Origin: Sphingomonas sp. Root710
Lineage (GTDB): Bacteria; Pseudomonadota; Alphaproteobacteria; Sphingomonadales; Sphingomonadaceae
Direction of reading: 5' to 3'
DNA length: 64,000 nucleotides
Assembly: GCF_001429065.1 (NCBI RefSeq)
Contig: NZ_LMIB01000016.1
Coordinates: 257,684 to 321,683, forward strand
Position 1 is the stretch's first letter. Every line of letters begins with the position of its first letter. The notes beneath the pieces were generated by a model. The model did not search any database. It was not told the DNA's origin and saw only the letters and a program-made list of their open reading frames with translations. This document shows positions 46,927 through 55,439 of this stretch, in pieces. The translations under genes and the position numbers were made by a program.

Positions 46927-48273
46927 TCAATTTTCAATAAGTGCGCGCAGCTCCGCAAAGGCCTGGCCCAGCCGGACATGGCCGATCGCCCCGCCGATCG
47001 AGATGCGCAACGCCGGTGCGGCGGCGGCGGGGTCGACCGCGAAGGCGCTCCCCGGCACGATCGACAGTCCGGTCGGGCGCAGCCGCGCGGCAAGCGCGGC
47101 GGGGTCCGCGCCCGGCGGCAGGCGCAGCCAGATATGATAGCCTTCGGGGTGGGCTTCATGGTCGATCCCGCTCAGATAGGGCGCGGCGATCCGCTGGCGC
47201 GCCATCCCCTCGGCGCGGACCTTGGCGACCAGCTCGCCGAACAGCCCGTCGCGCAGCCACAATGTCACCAGCGCGGCGTTGAGCGGCGGGGCCATGATCG
47301 CGGTCTCGTGAATATCCCCCGCCAGCCGCCCGGCCGCCGCCGCCGATGGCGCGCGGACATGCGCGACCCGCAATATGGGTGAGATGATCTTCGACGCGCT
47401 GGCGATATGCCAGCTGCATTCGGGGGCGAGCGCCGCGAGCGGCGGCAGCGGCTTGGCGGGGAGCTGGCCATAGGCGTCGTCTTCGATCAGGATCAGCCCG
47501 TGGCGGCGGATGATCGCCGCCAGCCACAGCCGCCGTTCGATGTCGAGCGTCGCACTGGTCGGATTGTCGTTGGTCGGGACCAGATAGACCGCCTTCGCGC
47601 CGTCGAGCGCCGCCGCCTGAATCGCATCGGGATCGAGCCCGTCGCCGTCGCCGCGCACCGTGCGGATGCGCAGGCCGAAGCGCCGCGCGAGCGCGAGCAG
47701 GCCGGGATAGGTCGATTCGCCGGTACAGATGACGTCGCCCGGCGCGAACATCGTGCCGATGATCGCGTGGAGCGCATTCTGTCCGCCAGCGGTGACGATC
47801 ACCTCCTCATCGCGCGCAGCAACCCCGCGCCGGGCGAAGGCCGCCGCCGCCTCCTGCCGGTCGCGCAGGGCCCCGCCGCTCGGCTGATATTGCAGCAGCG
47901 GCGACTGGCCGCCCGCGCGCAACAGCCTGGCCATGCCGGTGCGGATCGCCTCGGGCAGCAGCGCCGATCCGGGCTGCGGCGGCATGATCATGCCGTTGTC
48001 GCCGGTCAGATCGGCGAGCGGCAGCCCCGCGCTGTTGCGGACATAGCTGCCCAGCCGCCCCGCGCCCTCGATCAGCCCGGCGTCGCGCGCCATGCCATAG
48101 GCGCGGGTGACCGTAGTAAGGTCGACCCCGAGCTGATCGGCCAGCGCACGCTGCGGCGGCAGCCGCTCGCCGGGCCGCAGCGCGCCGGTGCGCACCGCCT
48201 GTTCGATCGCGTCGGCGATGGCGAGATATTTGGGGCCCGGGCCGTCGGGCAGCCGCTCCAGCCAGCTTTGCAT
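46927..48273 (-). CDS. MocR-type GntR/aminotransferase regulator
   Basis: 448-aa PLP-binding transcription factor: GntR winged HTH at about 15-75 (LRPGERLPPQRALADQLGVDLTTVTRAY, read in parts) joined to an aminotransferase-like fold (about 100-440) with the PLP lysine in WHIASASKIISP. MocR proteins sense PLP or amino compounds. Divergent from DUF983, sharing an operator-like palindrome; target probably DUF983 or itself. Confidence 0.93.
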   Translation of the reverse strand: MQSWLERLPDGPGPKYLAIADAIEQAVRTGALRPGERLPPQRALADQLGVDLTTVTRAYGMARDAGLIEGAGRLGSYVRNSAGLPLADLTGDNGMIMPPQPGSALLPEAIRTGMARLLRAGGQSPLLQYQPSGGALRDRQEAAAAFARRGVAARDEEVIVTAGGQNALHAIIGTMFAPGDVICTGESTYPGLLALARRFGLRIRTVRGDGDGLDPDAIQAAALDGAKAVYLVPTNDNPTSATLDIERRLWLAAIIRRHGLILIEDDAYGQLPAKPLPPLAALAPECSWHIASASKIISPILRVAHVRAPSAAAAGRLAGDIHETAIMAPPLNAALVTLWLRDGLFGELVAKVRAEGMARQRIAAPYLSGIDHEAHPEGYHIWLRLPPGADPAALAARLRPTGLSIVPGSAFAVDPAAAAPALRISIGGAIGHVRLGQAFAELRALIEN

Positions 48274-48291
48274 GGATAGAAGTCCGGATTA

Positions 48292-48314
48292 TGTATGGTT
48301 GTTTCAGCCATACA
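48292..48314. promoter_or_regulatory. Candidate MocR operator
   Basis: Perfect 7-bp inverted repeat TGTATGG-N9-CCATACA between the MocR gene and DUF983, 18 bp upstream of the MocR start codon. MocR/GntR regulators bind such palindromes in divergent promoters. Confidence 0.6.
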
Positions 48315-48355
48315 ATGTCCTAGGTCACATGCAATGTCCGAATAGGAGCGTTGCG

Positions 48356-48787
48356 ATGGTCGATCCTGCGACTGACTGGCCCCGGCTGGAACCCGTGCAG
48401 ACCGGGATACGCGGGCGCTGCCCGCGCTGCGGCGAGGGGCGGCTGTTCGATGGCTTGCTCAAGCTGCGATCGGGTTGTGACCAATGCGGTCTCAGCTATG
48501 ATTTTGCCGATCCCGCCGATGGCCCGGCCTTCTTCGTGATCTGCTTCGGCTGCGTGCCCGCGGTCACCTTCGCGCTGATGCTGGAGATATGGTTCAGCCC
48601 GGCGCTTTGGGTGCAGCTGTGCACCTCGGTACCTTTGCTGCTGATCACGTGCATCGCGCCGCTGCGGCCGCTGAAGGGCTGGCTGGTGTGCAGCCAATAT
48701 TTCTTCAAGGCGGGCGAGGGCCGGATCAGCCGTCCCTGGCGGCCCTATGGCGCCAACGGTCCGATCGTCCATCCGCGCCAGCCATGA
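48356..48787 (+). CDS. DUF983 zinc-ribbon membrane protein
   Basis: 143-aa protein: an N-terminal zinc ribbon CPRCGEGRLF...CDQCGL (about 21-43) followed by two TM helices (about 57-78, 83-103). The DUF983 family in alphaproteobacteria is often near cytochrome oxidase genes, but not here. AGGAG 7 bp upstream of ATG. Stop overlaps the next ATG. Confidence 0.9.
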   Translation: MVDPATDWPRLEPVQTGIRGRCPRCGEGRLFDGLLKLRSGCDQCGLSYDFADPADGPAFFVICFGCVPAVTFALMLEIWFSPALWVQLCTSVPLLLITCIAPLRPLKGWLVCSQYFFKAGEGRISRPWRPYGANGPIVHPRQP

Positions 48788-49020
48788 CTCCCGATCCCGA
48801 CGATCTGCGCGCAGCGCGGGCGGCGGCGGCGAAGCTGCTCGGCGAACGCGGCTATGCCCGCGAGGCGGCGATGGTGCTGGCGGGTGAGGGCGACGATTTC
48901 GCCGAGGTCCGCACCGCGCTCGCGCTGCTGGCGATCCTCGCGGCGGGCTGGACCGCGCAGCCCGCGCCCCGCCGCGCGGTGACGCGCAACGGTCATCGCA
49001 TTGCCGGAGAGGAGTGCTGA
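48784..49020 (+). CDS. Hypothetical protein
   Basis: 78-aa acidic/Ala-rich protein (MTPDPDDLRAARAAAAKLL..., with hydrophobic LALLAILAAGW). Start overlaps the DUF983 stop (ATGA); its end overlaps the next GTG. No family recognised; coupling argues it is real. Confidence 0.6.
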   Translation: MTPDPDDLRAARAAAAKLLGERGYAREAAMVLAGEGDDFAEVRTALALLAILAAGWTAQPAPRRAVTRNGHRIAGEEC

Positions 49021-49304
49021 GCGAGCCCGCCGTCCTGCTGTGGGGCGTCAACGCGCTCGTCGCCATGACGATCGCGATGGCGAAGGACCGGTCGGCGGCG
49101 GGCTGGCTGCTCCTCGCCCTGCTCGCCGGGCCGCTCGCAGTCGTGGTGCTGCTCTGCCTGCCCTCGACCGGGCATTATGCCGCGGTCAGGCTGGAACCGG
49201 AGGCGATGGAACTGTGCGATTCCTGTTTCGAGCCCGTCCGCCGCGACCGGCACGCCTGCCGCTATTGCGGCGCGGTTCAATTCGCGAAGGCGATGCCCAG
49301 GTAG
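49014..49304 (+). CDS. Zinc-ribbon membrane protein, hypothetical
   Basis: 96-aa protein with two hydrophobic helices (about 5-22, 29-50) and a C-terminal zinc ribbon (CDSCFEPVRRDRHACRYCG, two CxxC pairs at about 68-86). GTG start at 49014 overlaps the preceding gene. Mirror of the DUF983 layout (ribbon after, not before, the TM helices). Its last 28 bp overlap the convergent beta-barrel gene. Confidence 0.65.
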   Translation: MLSEPAVLLWGVNALVAMTIAMAKDRSAAGWLLLALLAGPLAVVVLLCLPSTGHYAAVRLEPEAMELCDSCFEPVRRDRHACRYCGAVQFAKAMPR

Positions 49305-50017
49305 AAGCCGTAGGACCCGTTGGCATGGGCGTGCTGCACCTCGACATTGGAGGACGCCAGGAGCGACCATTTCTCGGCGATCGAGACGCTGCCGCCGATT
49401 CCCAGCCGGGTTGAGGGGCGTCCGCCCACCTCCTCGGCGGTCGAATGGAAAATCTCGCCGCCGAGATTGACCTGTTCGCCCAGGTCGCGGGCGACGGCAT
49501 AGCCTATCGTCCAGTAATCCTTGTTCCCCGCGCCGGGGTTGATCGTATAGCCGCCGCCGCCGAACGCCGACCACGGCCCGAAATCATTCTGGACATAGAG
49601 CGGCAGCGCCACGCCCACCTTGTGCGCCGTGAAATCACGCGATCCGATGGGCAGGGTGATCTTCGGAAAGACGCTGATATTGGGAATCAGCCCGCCCGCT
49701 TCCTGATGGACTAACGCATATTTCAGGCCCAGCTCCAGGTCGGCGCGGCCGATATCCCAGGTCTGTCCATGCTCATAGGCGACCGGCACGACGGCGGTAA
49801 GCTGCAGGCCGGGCGCCGCGCCATAGTTGATATCGAGCCCGCTCTCGCCTTCGAAGCGATGGGCGAAATGATCGCCCTCATTATAGAGGAAGACTTCCCA
49901 CTTCCCCAGGTCAGTCGGCATCGGATCGTCGGTCAGGAAGGGCGGCCCCGCCTGCGCCGCCCCCGCCAGCAGGCATGATGCCATGACGACCGACCTGACA
50001 ATCGCACGATAGCTCAT
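49277..50017 (-). CDS. Outer-membrane beta-barrel protein (PF13557 phenol-MetA-like)
   Basis: 246-aa protein with signal peptide (MSYRAIVRSVVMASCLLAGAAQA) and a beta-barrel with PPFLTDDPMPTDLGKWEVFLY, LELGLKYALVHQ and C-terminal GFYLGIAF. It resembles the transporter family misnamed putative MetA-pathway of phenol degradation. It diverges (151-bp gap) from the His-rich peptide and TonB receptor, which often share metal-related regulation. Confidence 0.82.
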   Translation of the reverse strand: MSYRAIVRSVVMASCLLAGAAQAGPPFLTDDPMPTDLGKWEVFLYNEGDHFAHRFEGESGLDINYGAAPGLQLTAVVPVAYEHGQTWDIGRADLELGLKYALVHQEAGGLIPNISVFPKITLPIGSRDFTAHKVGVALPLYVQNDFGPWSAFGGGGYTINPGAGNKDYWTIGYAVARDLGEQVNLGGEIFHSTAEEVGGRPSTRLGIGGSVSIAEKWSLLASSNVEVQHAHANGSYGFYLGIAFAN

Positions 50018-50168
50018 CTCTGCTCCGGGGCACCGCTTTCAGGGACTCTATAGCGTCGCGGCCTGTCCAGGCCATGTGCTTATCCTTTTCCAGGCATCTT
50101 TGGCTCTTTTCGGCGGATGCGGCGCGGTGGCCATTGCGATGGCCGGGTCTGGACTCTAAGGCGCGCTC

Positions 50169-50489
50169 ATGCGCCGTGCCCTTCATCTGCTGATCCTTGC
50201 TGCTGTGCTGTGCTGTGGCCTGCATCTCGGCAATGAGGCGCAGGCGCGCGAGCATGTCGCACAGCATCTGCTAGAGACCGGCAATCATGACGATGCGGGC
50301 GACGACGGCGCGTCCGATGCGGCGGCTGATCTCGCCGATGGCGGGCATCATCATTGCCCGGCTTCCCCGGCGCCCCGGCTGGCCGCGATCTGCGGTCCGT
50401 CCGCGCCGAAGGCGCTGCTGACCGCCATGCCGGTCGCGGTTCTGCACAGCCGGTCGTCAAGGCCGCCGGTCGAACCGCCGCTCGCCTGA
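50169..50489 (+). CDS. His-rich exported small protein
   Basis: 106-aa protein with signal peptide (MRRALHLLILAAVLCCGLHL...), a central Asp/His-rich stretch (GNHDDAGDDG, DGGHHHCPA) and a Pro-rich end (RSSRPPVEPPLA). Such layouts occur as periplasmic metal-binding proteins beside metal transporters (CzcI-like); similarity is only general. TonB receptor starts 57 bp downstream. Confidence 0.6.
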   Translation: MRRALHLLILAAVLCCGLHLGNEAQAREHVAQHLLETGNHDDAGDDGASDAAADLADGGHHHCPASPAPRLAAICGPSAPKALLTAMPVAVLHSRSSRPPVEPPLA

Positions 50490-50545
50490 ATCCGTGATCC
50501 GCGCGGGGCCACCCCGCTGACGTCATCAGGATTCAGGAGTTTTTC

Positions 50546-52534
50546 ATGTGCATCATCACGCGCGCGTTCCTGCTTGCGGGAACCGCATGGTTCGCGGCCG
50601 ATATCGCGGCTGCCCAGTCATCGAACACCGATATTCAGGCGGTCGAAACCGAAGCCGGGGAGGATGAGGAGATCATCGTCCAGGCGACCCGCTCACGCCG
50701 CCGGGTCCAGGACGAGCCGGTAAGGGTCGAAGTCGTCAGCCGCGAGGAGATCGAGGAGAAGATCCTCATGCGCCCTGGCAATGTCGCGACGATCCTCAGC
50801 GAGACCGGCGGGTTGCGGGTGCAGGTCACCTCGCCCGCGCTCGGCGCGGCCAACATCCGCGTGCAGGGGATGGACGGACGCTTCACCCAGCTGCTCGCGG
50901 ACGGCCTGCCGCTTTATGGCGGGCAGGCGTCGTCGCTCGGCCTGCTCCAGATCGCGCCGACCGATCTCGGCCAGGTCGAGGTGATCAAGGGCGCGTCTTC
51001 GGCGCTCTACGGCCCGTCGGCATTGGGCGGGGTGATCAACCTCGTCTCGCGCCGCCCGGGCCGCGCGCCGGAGGCCGAAATATTGCTCAATGCGACGAGC
51101 CGCAATGGGCAGGACGCGACCGCCTATCTCGCCGCACCGCTCGCGGACGGCTGGGGCGCGTCGATCACCGGCGGGCTGCACCGGCAGCGGCGGCAGGATC
51201 TCGATGATGACGGCTGGATCGACATGCCAGGTTACCGGCGCGCCACCGCCCGGCCGCGCCTGTTCTGGAATGGCGAGGAGGGCCAGTCGTTGTTCGTCAC
51301 CCTCGGCGCGATGACCGAAAACCGCTCCGGCGGCACGCTGCCGGGAAGAACCGTCGCCGATGGCAGCGCCTTCCCGCAGACCCAGCGTAGCACCCGCTAC
51401 GATGGTGGCCTCGTCGCCAGTCTGCCCGTCGCCGACACGGTTTCCGTCAATATCCGGGGCGCGGCGATGCGGCAGAACCATCGCCATCGCTTCGGGGCGG
51501 TGGCGGAGCGCGACCGGCATGGCACATTGTTCGCCGAAGCCTCGCTGGCGGGTGAGAGCGGCGGCAGCGCCTGGGTCGGCGGGGCCGCCTGGCAGGAAGA
51601 CAGCTTCCGGTCGAGGAGCTTCCCAGCCTTCGACTATAGCCATCGCGCGCCCGGCCTGTTCGGCCAGCTCGAACAGAAAGTCGGCGGAGACTTCACTCTG
51701 GCGGGCAGCGCCCGGGTCGATTTCCACAACCGGTACGGCACGCAGTTCAGCCCGCGCCTGTCGCTGCTCTGGCGGCCCGGCCCGTGGACGGTGCGGGCGT
51801 CGGGCGGGCGCGGCTTCTATGCGCCGACCCCGTTCGTCGAGGAGATCGAGGCGGCCGGACTGTCGCGGCTGGAGCCGCTGTCCGGGCTGCGCGCCGAAAC
51901 CGCGCGGACCGCATCGCTCGATCTCGGCTACCGCCGGGGTCCGGTCGAAGCGAACGTCACCCTGTTCGGTTCCTGGCTGCGCGGCACGACCGAACTCGAA
52001 CCGTTCGGCATCGGTCCGTCCGGACAGCCCGAGCGCGTCCGCCTCGTCAACATCGTGGGCGAGAGCCGGATCCGGGGTTCGGAGCTGTTGCTGCGCTACC
52101 GCTGGTCCGACCTCACCGTCACCGGCAGCTATGTCCATGTCCGCGCGACCGAGCCCGATCCGGCGGGGGGACGCCGCGCCAAGCCGCTGACCCCGCGCCA
52201 CAGCGCCGGGATCGTCGGAATGTGGGAACAGAAAGACCGGGGCCGGATCGGCGTCGAGCTCTATTATACCGGCCGCCAGCCGCTCGACGACAGTCCCTAC
52301 CGGACGCGGAGCAGGCCCTATGTCGAAATCGGCATGCTCGGCGAGATTGCGGTGGGGCGGGCCAGGCTGTTCCTGAACGCCGAGAATATCCTGGGAACGC
52401 GGCAGACCCGCTATGATCCGCTGTTGCGTCCCGCCCGCGCCGCCGACGGACGCTGGACGGTCGACGTCTGGGGGCCGACCGAGGGCTTCGTGCTCAACGG
52501 CGGCGTCCGGCTACGCTTCGGCGGGGCGGACTGA
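50546..52534 (+). CDS. TonB-dependent outer-membrane receptor
   Basis: 662-aa TonB receptor. Signal peptide ending AADIAAAQ; TonB-box region DEEIIVQATRSRRRVQDEP (about 40-58), plug domain (about 60-170, VEVIKGASSALYGPSALGGVINLVSRR read as IKGASSALYG), then a 22-strand barrel. Small for the family, similar to vitamin B12/metal-type receptors (BtuB/ZnuD-like) rather than SusC. Adjacent His-rich protein suggests a metal ligand; no cobalamin riboswitch was seen. Confidence 0.9.
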   Translation: MCIITRAFLLAGTAWFAADIAAAQSSNTDIQAVETEAGEDEEIIVQATRSRRRVQDEPVRVEVVSREEIEEKILMRPGNVATILSETGGLRVQVTSPALGAANIRVQGMDGRFTQLLADGLPLYGGQASSLGLLQIAPTDLGQVEVIKGASSALYGPSALGGVINLVSRRPGRAPEAEILLNATSRNGQDATAYLAAPLADGWGASITGGLHRQRRQDLDDDGWIDMPGYRRATARPRLFWNGEEGQSLFVTLGAMTENRSGGTLPGRTVADGSAFPQTQRSTRYDGGLVASLPVADTVSVNIRGAAMRQNHRHRFGAVAERDRHGTLFAEASLAGESGGSAWVGGAAWQEDSFRSRSFPAFDYSHRAPGLFGQLEQKVGGDFTLAGSARVDFHNRYGTQFSPRLSLLWRPGPWTVRASGGRGFYAPTPFVEEIEAAGLSRLEPLSGLRAETARTASLDLGYRRGPVEANVTLFGSWLRGTTELEPFGIGPSGQPERVRLVNIVGESRIRGSELLLRYRWSDLTVTGSYVHVRATEPDPAGGRRAKPLTPRHSAGIVGMWEQKDRGRIGVELYYTGRQPLDDSPYRTRSRPYVEIGMLGEIAVGRARLFLNAENILGTRQTRYDPLLRPARAADGRWTVDVWGPTEGFVLNGGVRLRFGGAD

Positions 52535-52599
52535 ACCGTCGGGCGAGGTGGCGGCGCTTGGCGCTTCCACCTCGCTCGATCAGTCCCTATGTGGCGGAT

Positions 52600-55362
52600 A
52601 TGGCCACCAAGTTCGACCTGCTGCCGCATCGTCGCGCGATCATCGATCGCCGGGCGGTCGGTGACGCGCTCGCCACGCTGCTGCCGGACAGCAACGACAC
52701 CGCGAAGCTGCGCGGCGGCGCGACCGCGATATTGAAGGCGGCGCTCGATGCCGGGCGCGCCGAGATCGCCCGGCGGCTGGAGGCGGCGCCGACCCGCGGC
52801 TCGGAGACCGCGGCGGCCTATGCCTTCCTGACCGACCAGATATTGCGGCTGATCCACGACTTCACCGTCGAACGGCTCTATCCGATCAACAACCGTTCGG
52901 CGGCCGAGCGGCTGACGCTGATGGCGGTCGGCGGCTATGGACGCGGCGAGATGGCGCTCCATTCGGATGTCGACATCGCCTTCCTGACCCCGTGGAAGCA
53001 GACGAGCTGGTCCGAACAGGTCATCGAGTCGATGCTCTATTCGATGTGGGACCTGGGGCTGAAGGTCGGCCATTCGAGCCGCTCGCTCGACGAGATGCTC
53101 CGCATGGCGAAGAGCGATCTGACGATCCGCACCGCGTTGCTCGAAGGGCGCTTCGTGTGGGGCGACGAAGCACTGTACGACGAGGCGAGCCTGTCCTTTC
53201 GCCGTGACGTGGTGTCGGGTACCGCGAAGACCTTCGTCACCGAGAAGCTGGCCGAACGCAACGAGCGCCATCAGCGGATGGGCGACAGCCGCTATGTCGT
53301 CGAGCCCAATCTGAAGGAGGGCAAGGGCGGCCTGCGCGATCTGCACACGCTGTTCTGGATCGGCAAATATGTCCATCAGGTGCTGTCGGTCGCCGAACTG
53401 GTCGACAAGGGGCTGCTGACCAAGGCAGAGCTGCGCCAGTTTCAGAAGGCCGAGAATTTCCTGTGGGCGGTGCGCTGCCACCTCCACATCGTCGCGGGGC
53501 GGCCTGAGGAACGGCTGACCTTCGACGTCCAGCCCGAGATCGCCCGGCGGATGCGCTATGCCGAGCGGCCCGGCAAATCGTCGGTCGAGCGCTTCATGCA
53601 GCATTATTTCCTGATGGCGAAGCGGGTCGGCGACCTGACCGCGATCTTCCTGGCGCATATCGACGAGACCTTTGCCTCGCGCGGGCGGCGTTTCGGCCTG
53701 CCGTCGCTCCGCCGGCGGCCGACCAAGCTCGACGGCTTCGTGCTCGACCGCGGGCGGCTGGCGCTGCCGTCGGACGATTTCTTCGTCCAGGATCCGGTGC
53801 GGCTGATCCAGATGTTCGTGATCGCCGACCGCCAGGGGCTGGATATCCACCCGCTGGCGATGCGCGCGGCGGGGCGCGACGCCCGGCTGATCGACAATGG
53901 GGTGCGCCGCGACCCGCGCGCGAATGCCCTGTTCATGGACGTGCTGACATCGCACCACAGTCCTGAGAAGGTGCTGCGCTGGATGAACGAGGCGGGGGTG
54001 TTCGGCCGGTTCGTGCCCGATTTCGGCCGCGTGGTCGCGCAGATGCAGTTCGACATGTACCATCATTACACGGTCGACGAACATTCGATCCGGGCGATCG
54101 GCCTGCTCAGCCAGATCGAGAAGGGCGAGCTGAAGGAGGATCATCCGGTCGCGAGCCAGGTGATGCGCGGCATCGTCTCGCGCCGGGTGCTCTACGCCGC
54201 GGTGCTGCTCCACGACATCGCCAAGGGGCGCGGCGGCGACCATAGCGAGCTGGGCGCGGAGGTGGCCGAGAAGCTGTGCCCGCGCTTCGGGCTGACCCCG
54301 GCGGAGACCGAGACGGTCGCCTGGCTGGTCCGCTACCATCTCGCCATGTCGGACACCGCGTTCAAGCGCGACCTGAGCGACTTCAAGACGATCCTCGACT
54401 TCGCCGAACGGGTGCAAAGCCCCGAGCGCCTGCGGCTGCTATTCTGCCTGACCGTGGTCGACATCCGCGCGGTCGGCCCCGGCGTGTGGAACAGCTGGAA
54501 GCGCCAGTTGCTCGGCGATCTCTTCGCCGCGGCGGAGGAGGTGCTGCGCCTCGGCCACAAGCAGACCGGGCGGCGCGAGCGTATCTCGGCCAAGCAAGCG
54601 CAGCTGCGCGAGCGGCTGGGCTGGGACGAGCAGCGCTTCGCCCAATATATAACCCGCTTCCCCGAGGCTTATTGGGTCGCCGAGAGCGTCGATATCCTCG
54701 AGGGCAATGCCCGGCTGATCGAGACGGCGGACGCGGGCAAGAAGGCGCTGTCGATCGTCGCCGCCCCCGATTCCGATCGTGGCGCGACGCTGGTCAGCAT
54801 CTATGCGGGGGACCATCCCGGCCTGTTCTACCGGATCGCAGGCGCGATCCATCTCGCCGGGGCCAATGTCATCGACGCGCGCATCCACACGACCCGCGAC
54901 GGCATGGCGATCGACAATCTCCTCGTCCAGGATCCGTTCGGTCAGCCCTTCGACGAGGACGACCGGATGAAGCGGCTGAGCATCGCGATCGAGGATGCGC
55001 TGGCCAACCGCAACCGCATGGCCGACCGGCTGCTCGCCAAGCCCAACGCCCGCCCGCGCGCCGACGCCTTCGCGATCGAGCCTGCCGCGCTGATCGATAA
55101 CAAGGCGTCGAACCGCTATACGGTGATCGAGGTCAATGCCCGCGACCGGCCTGCCTTGCTCTATGCGCTGGCGCACGCGTTGTTCCAGGCGAAAGTGATG
55201 ATCCACTCGGCGCACATCGCCACCTATGGCGAACGCGCGGTCGACGTCTTCTATGTGGCCGACCTGACCGGCGACAAGATCACCAGCGGCGCGCGGCTCA
55301 AGACCCTCGAGCGCCTCGTCGTCGACGCGGCGGCAGGAGCGCCCGCGCGCAAGGCGGCGTAA
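52600..55362 (+). CDS. glnD: Bifunctional [protein-PII] uridylyltransferase/uridylyl-removing enzyme
   Basis: 920-aa nitrogen sensor. Nucleotidyltransferase GGYGRGEMALHSDVDI (about 111-126, catalytic D-x-D), HD domain with LLHDIAKGRGGDHSELG (about 533-549), and two C-terminal ACT domains binding glutamine (from about 730 and 838). ATG at 52600 (MATKFDLL); open frame from 52558. Isolated from mutS by 7.2 kb of accessory genes. Confidence 0.96.
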   Translation: MATKFDLLPHRRAIIDRRAVGDALATLLPDSNDTAKLRGGATAILKAALDAGRAEIARRLEAAPTRGSETAAAYAFLTDQILRLIHDFTVERLYPINNRSAAERLTLMAVGGYGRGEMALHSDVDIAFLTPWKQTSWSEQVIESMLYSMWDLGLKVGHSSRSLDEMLRMAKSDLTIRTALLEGRFVWGDEALYDEASLSFRRDVVSGTAKTFVTEKLAERNERHQRMGDSRYVVEPNLKEGKGGLRDLHTLFWIGKYVHQVLSVAELVDKGLLTKAELRQFQKAENFLWAVRCHLHIVAGRPEERLTFDVQPEIARRMRYAERPGKSSVERFMQHYFLMAKRVGDLTAIFLAHIDETFASRGRRFGLPSLRRRPTKLDGFVLDRGRLALPSDDFFVQDPVRLIQMFVIADRQGLDIHPLAMRAAGRDARLIDNGVRRDPRANALFMDVLTSHHSPEKVLRWMNEAGVFGRFVPDFGRVVAQMQFDMYHHYTVDEHSIRAIGLLSQIEKGELKEDHPVASQVMRGIVSRRVLYAAVLLHDIAKGRGGDHSELGAEVAEKLCPRFGLTPAETETVAWLVRYHLAMSDTAFKRDLSDFKTILDFAERVQSPERLRLLFCLTVVDIRAVGPGVWNSWKRQLLGDLFAAAEEVLRLGHKQTGRRERISAKQAQLRERLGWDEQRFAQYITRFPEAYWVAESVDILEGNARLIETADAGKKALSIVAAPDSDRGATLVSIYAGDHPGLFYRIAGAIHLAGANVIDARIHTTRDGMAIDNLLVQDPFGQPFDEDDRMKRLSIAIEDALANRNRMADRLLAKPNARPRADAFAIEPAALIDNKASNRYTVIEVNARDRPALLYALAHALFQAKVMIHSAHIATYGERAVDVFYVADLTGDKITSGARLKTLERLVVDAAAGAPARKAA

Positions 55363-55439
55363 ACGGCGAAGTCGGCGGCGGCTCTGGACGCCGCCGTCGC
55401 AGGCGATAGGGTCTTCGCTTGCGCCACGCGGGAGAGCCC

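Noticed and set aside
50693-52201. 502-aa minus-strand frame opposite the TonB receptor
   Set aside because: Low-complexity Arg/Ala-rich shadow; the receptor is complete on the + strand.
52411-54417. 668-aa minus-strand frame opposite glnD
   Set aside because: Shadow of glnD, no recognisable features.
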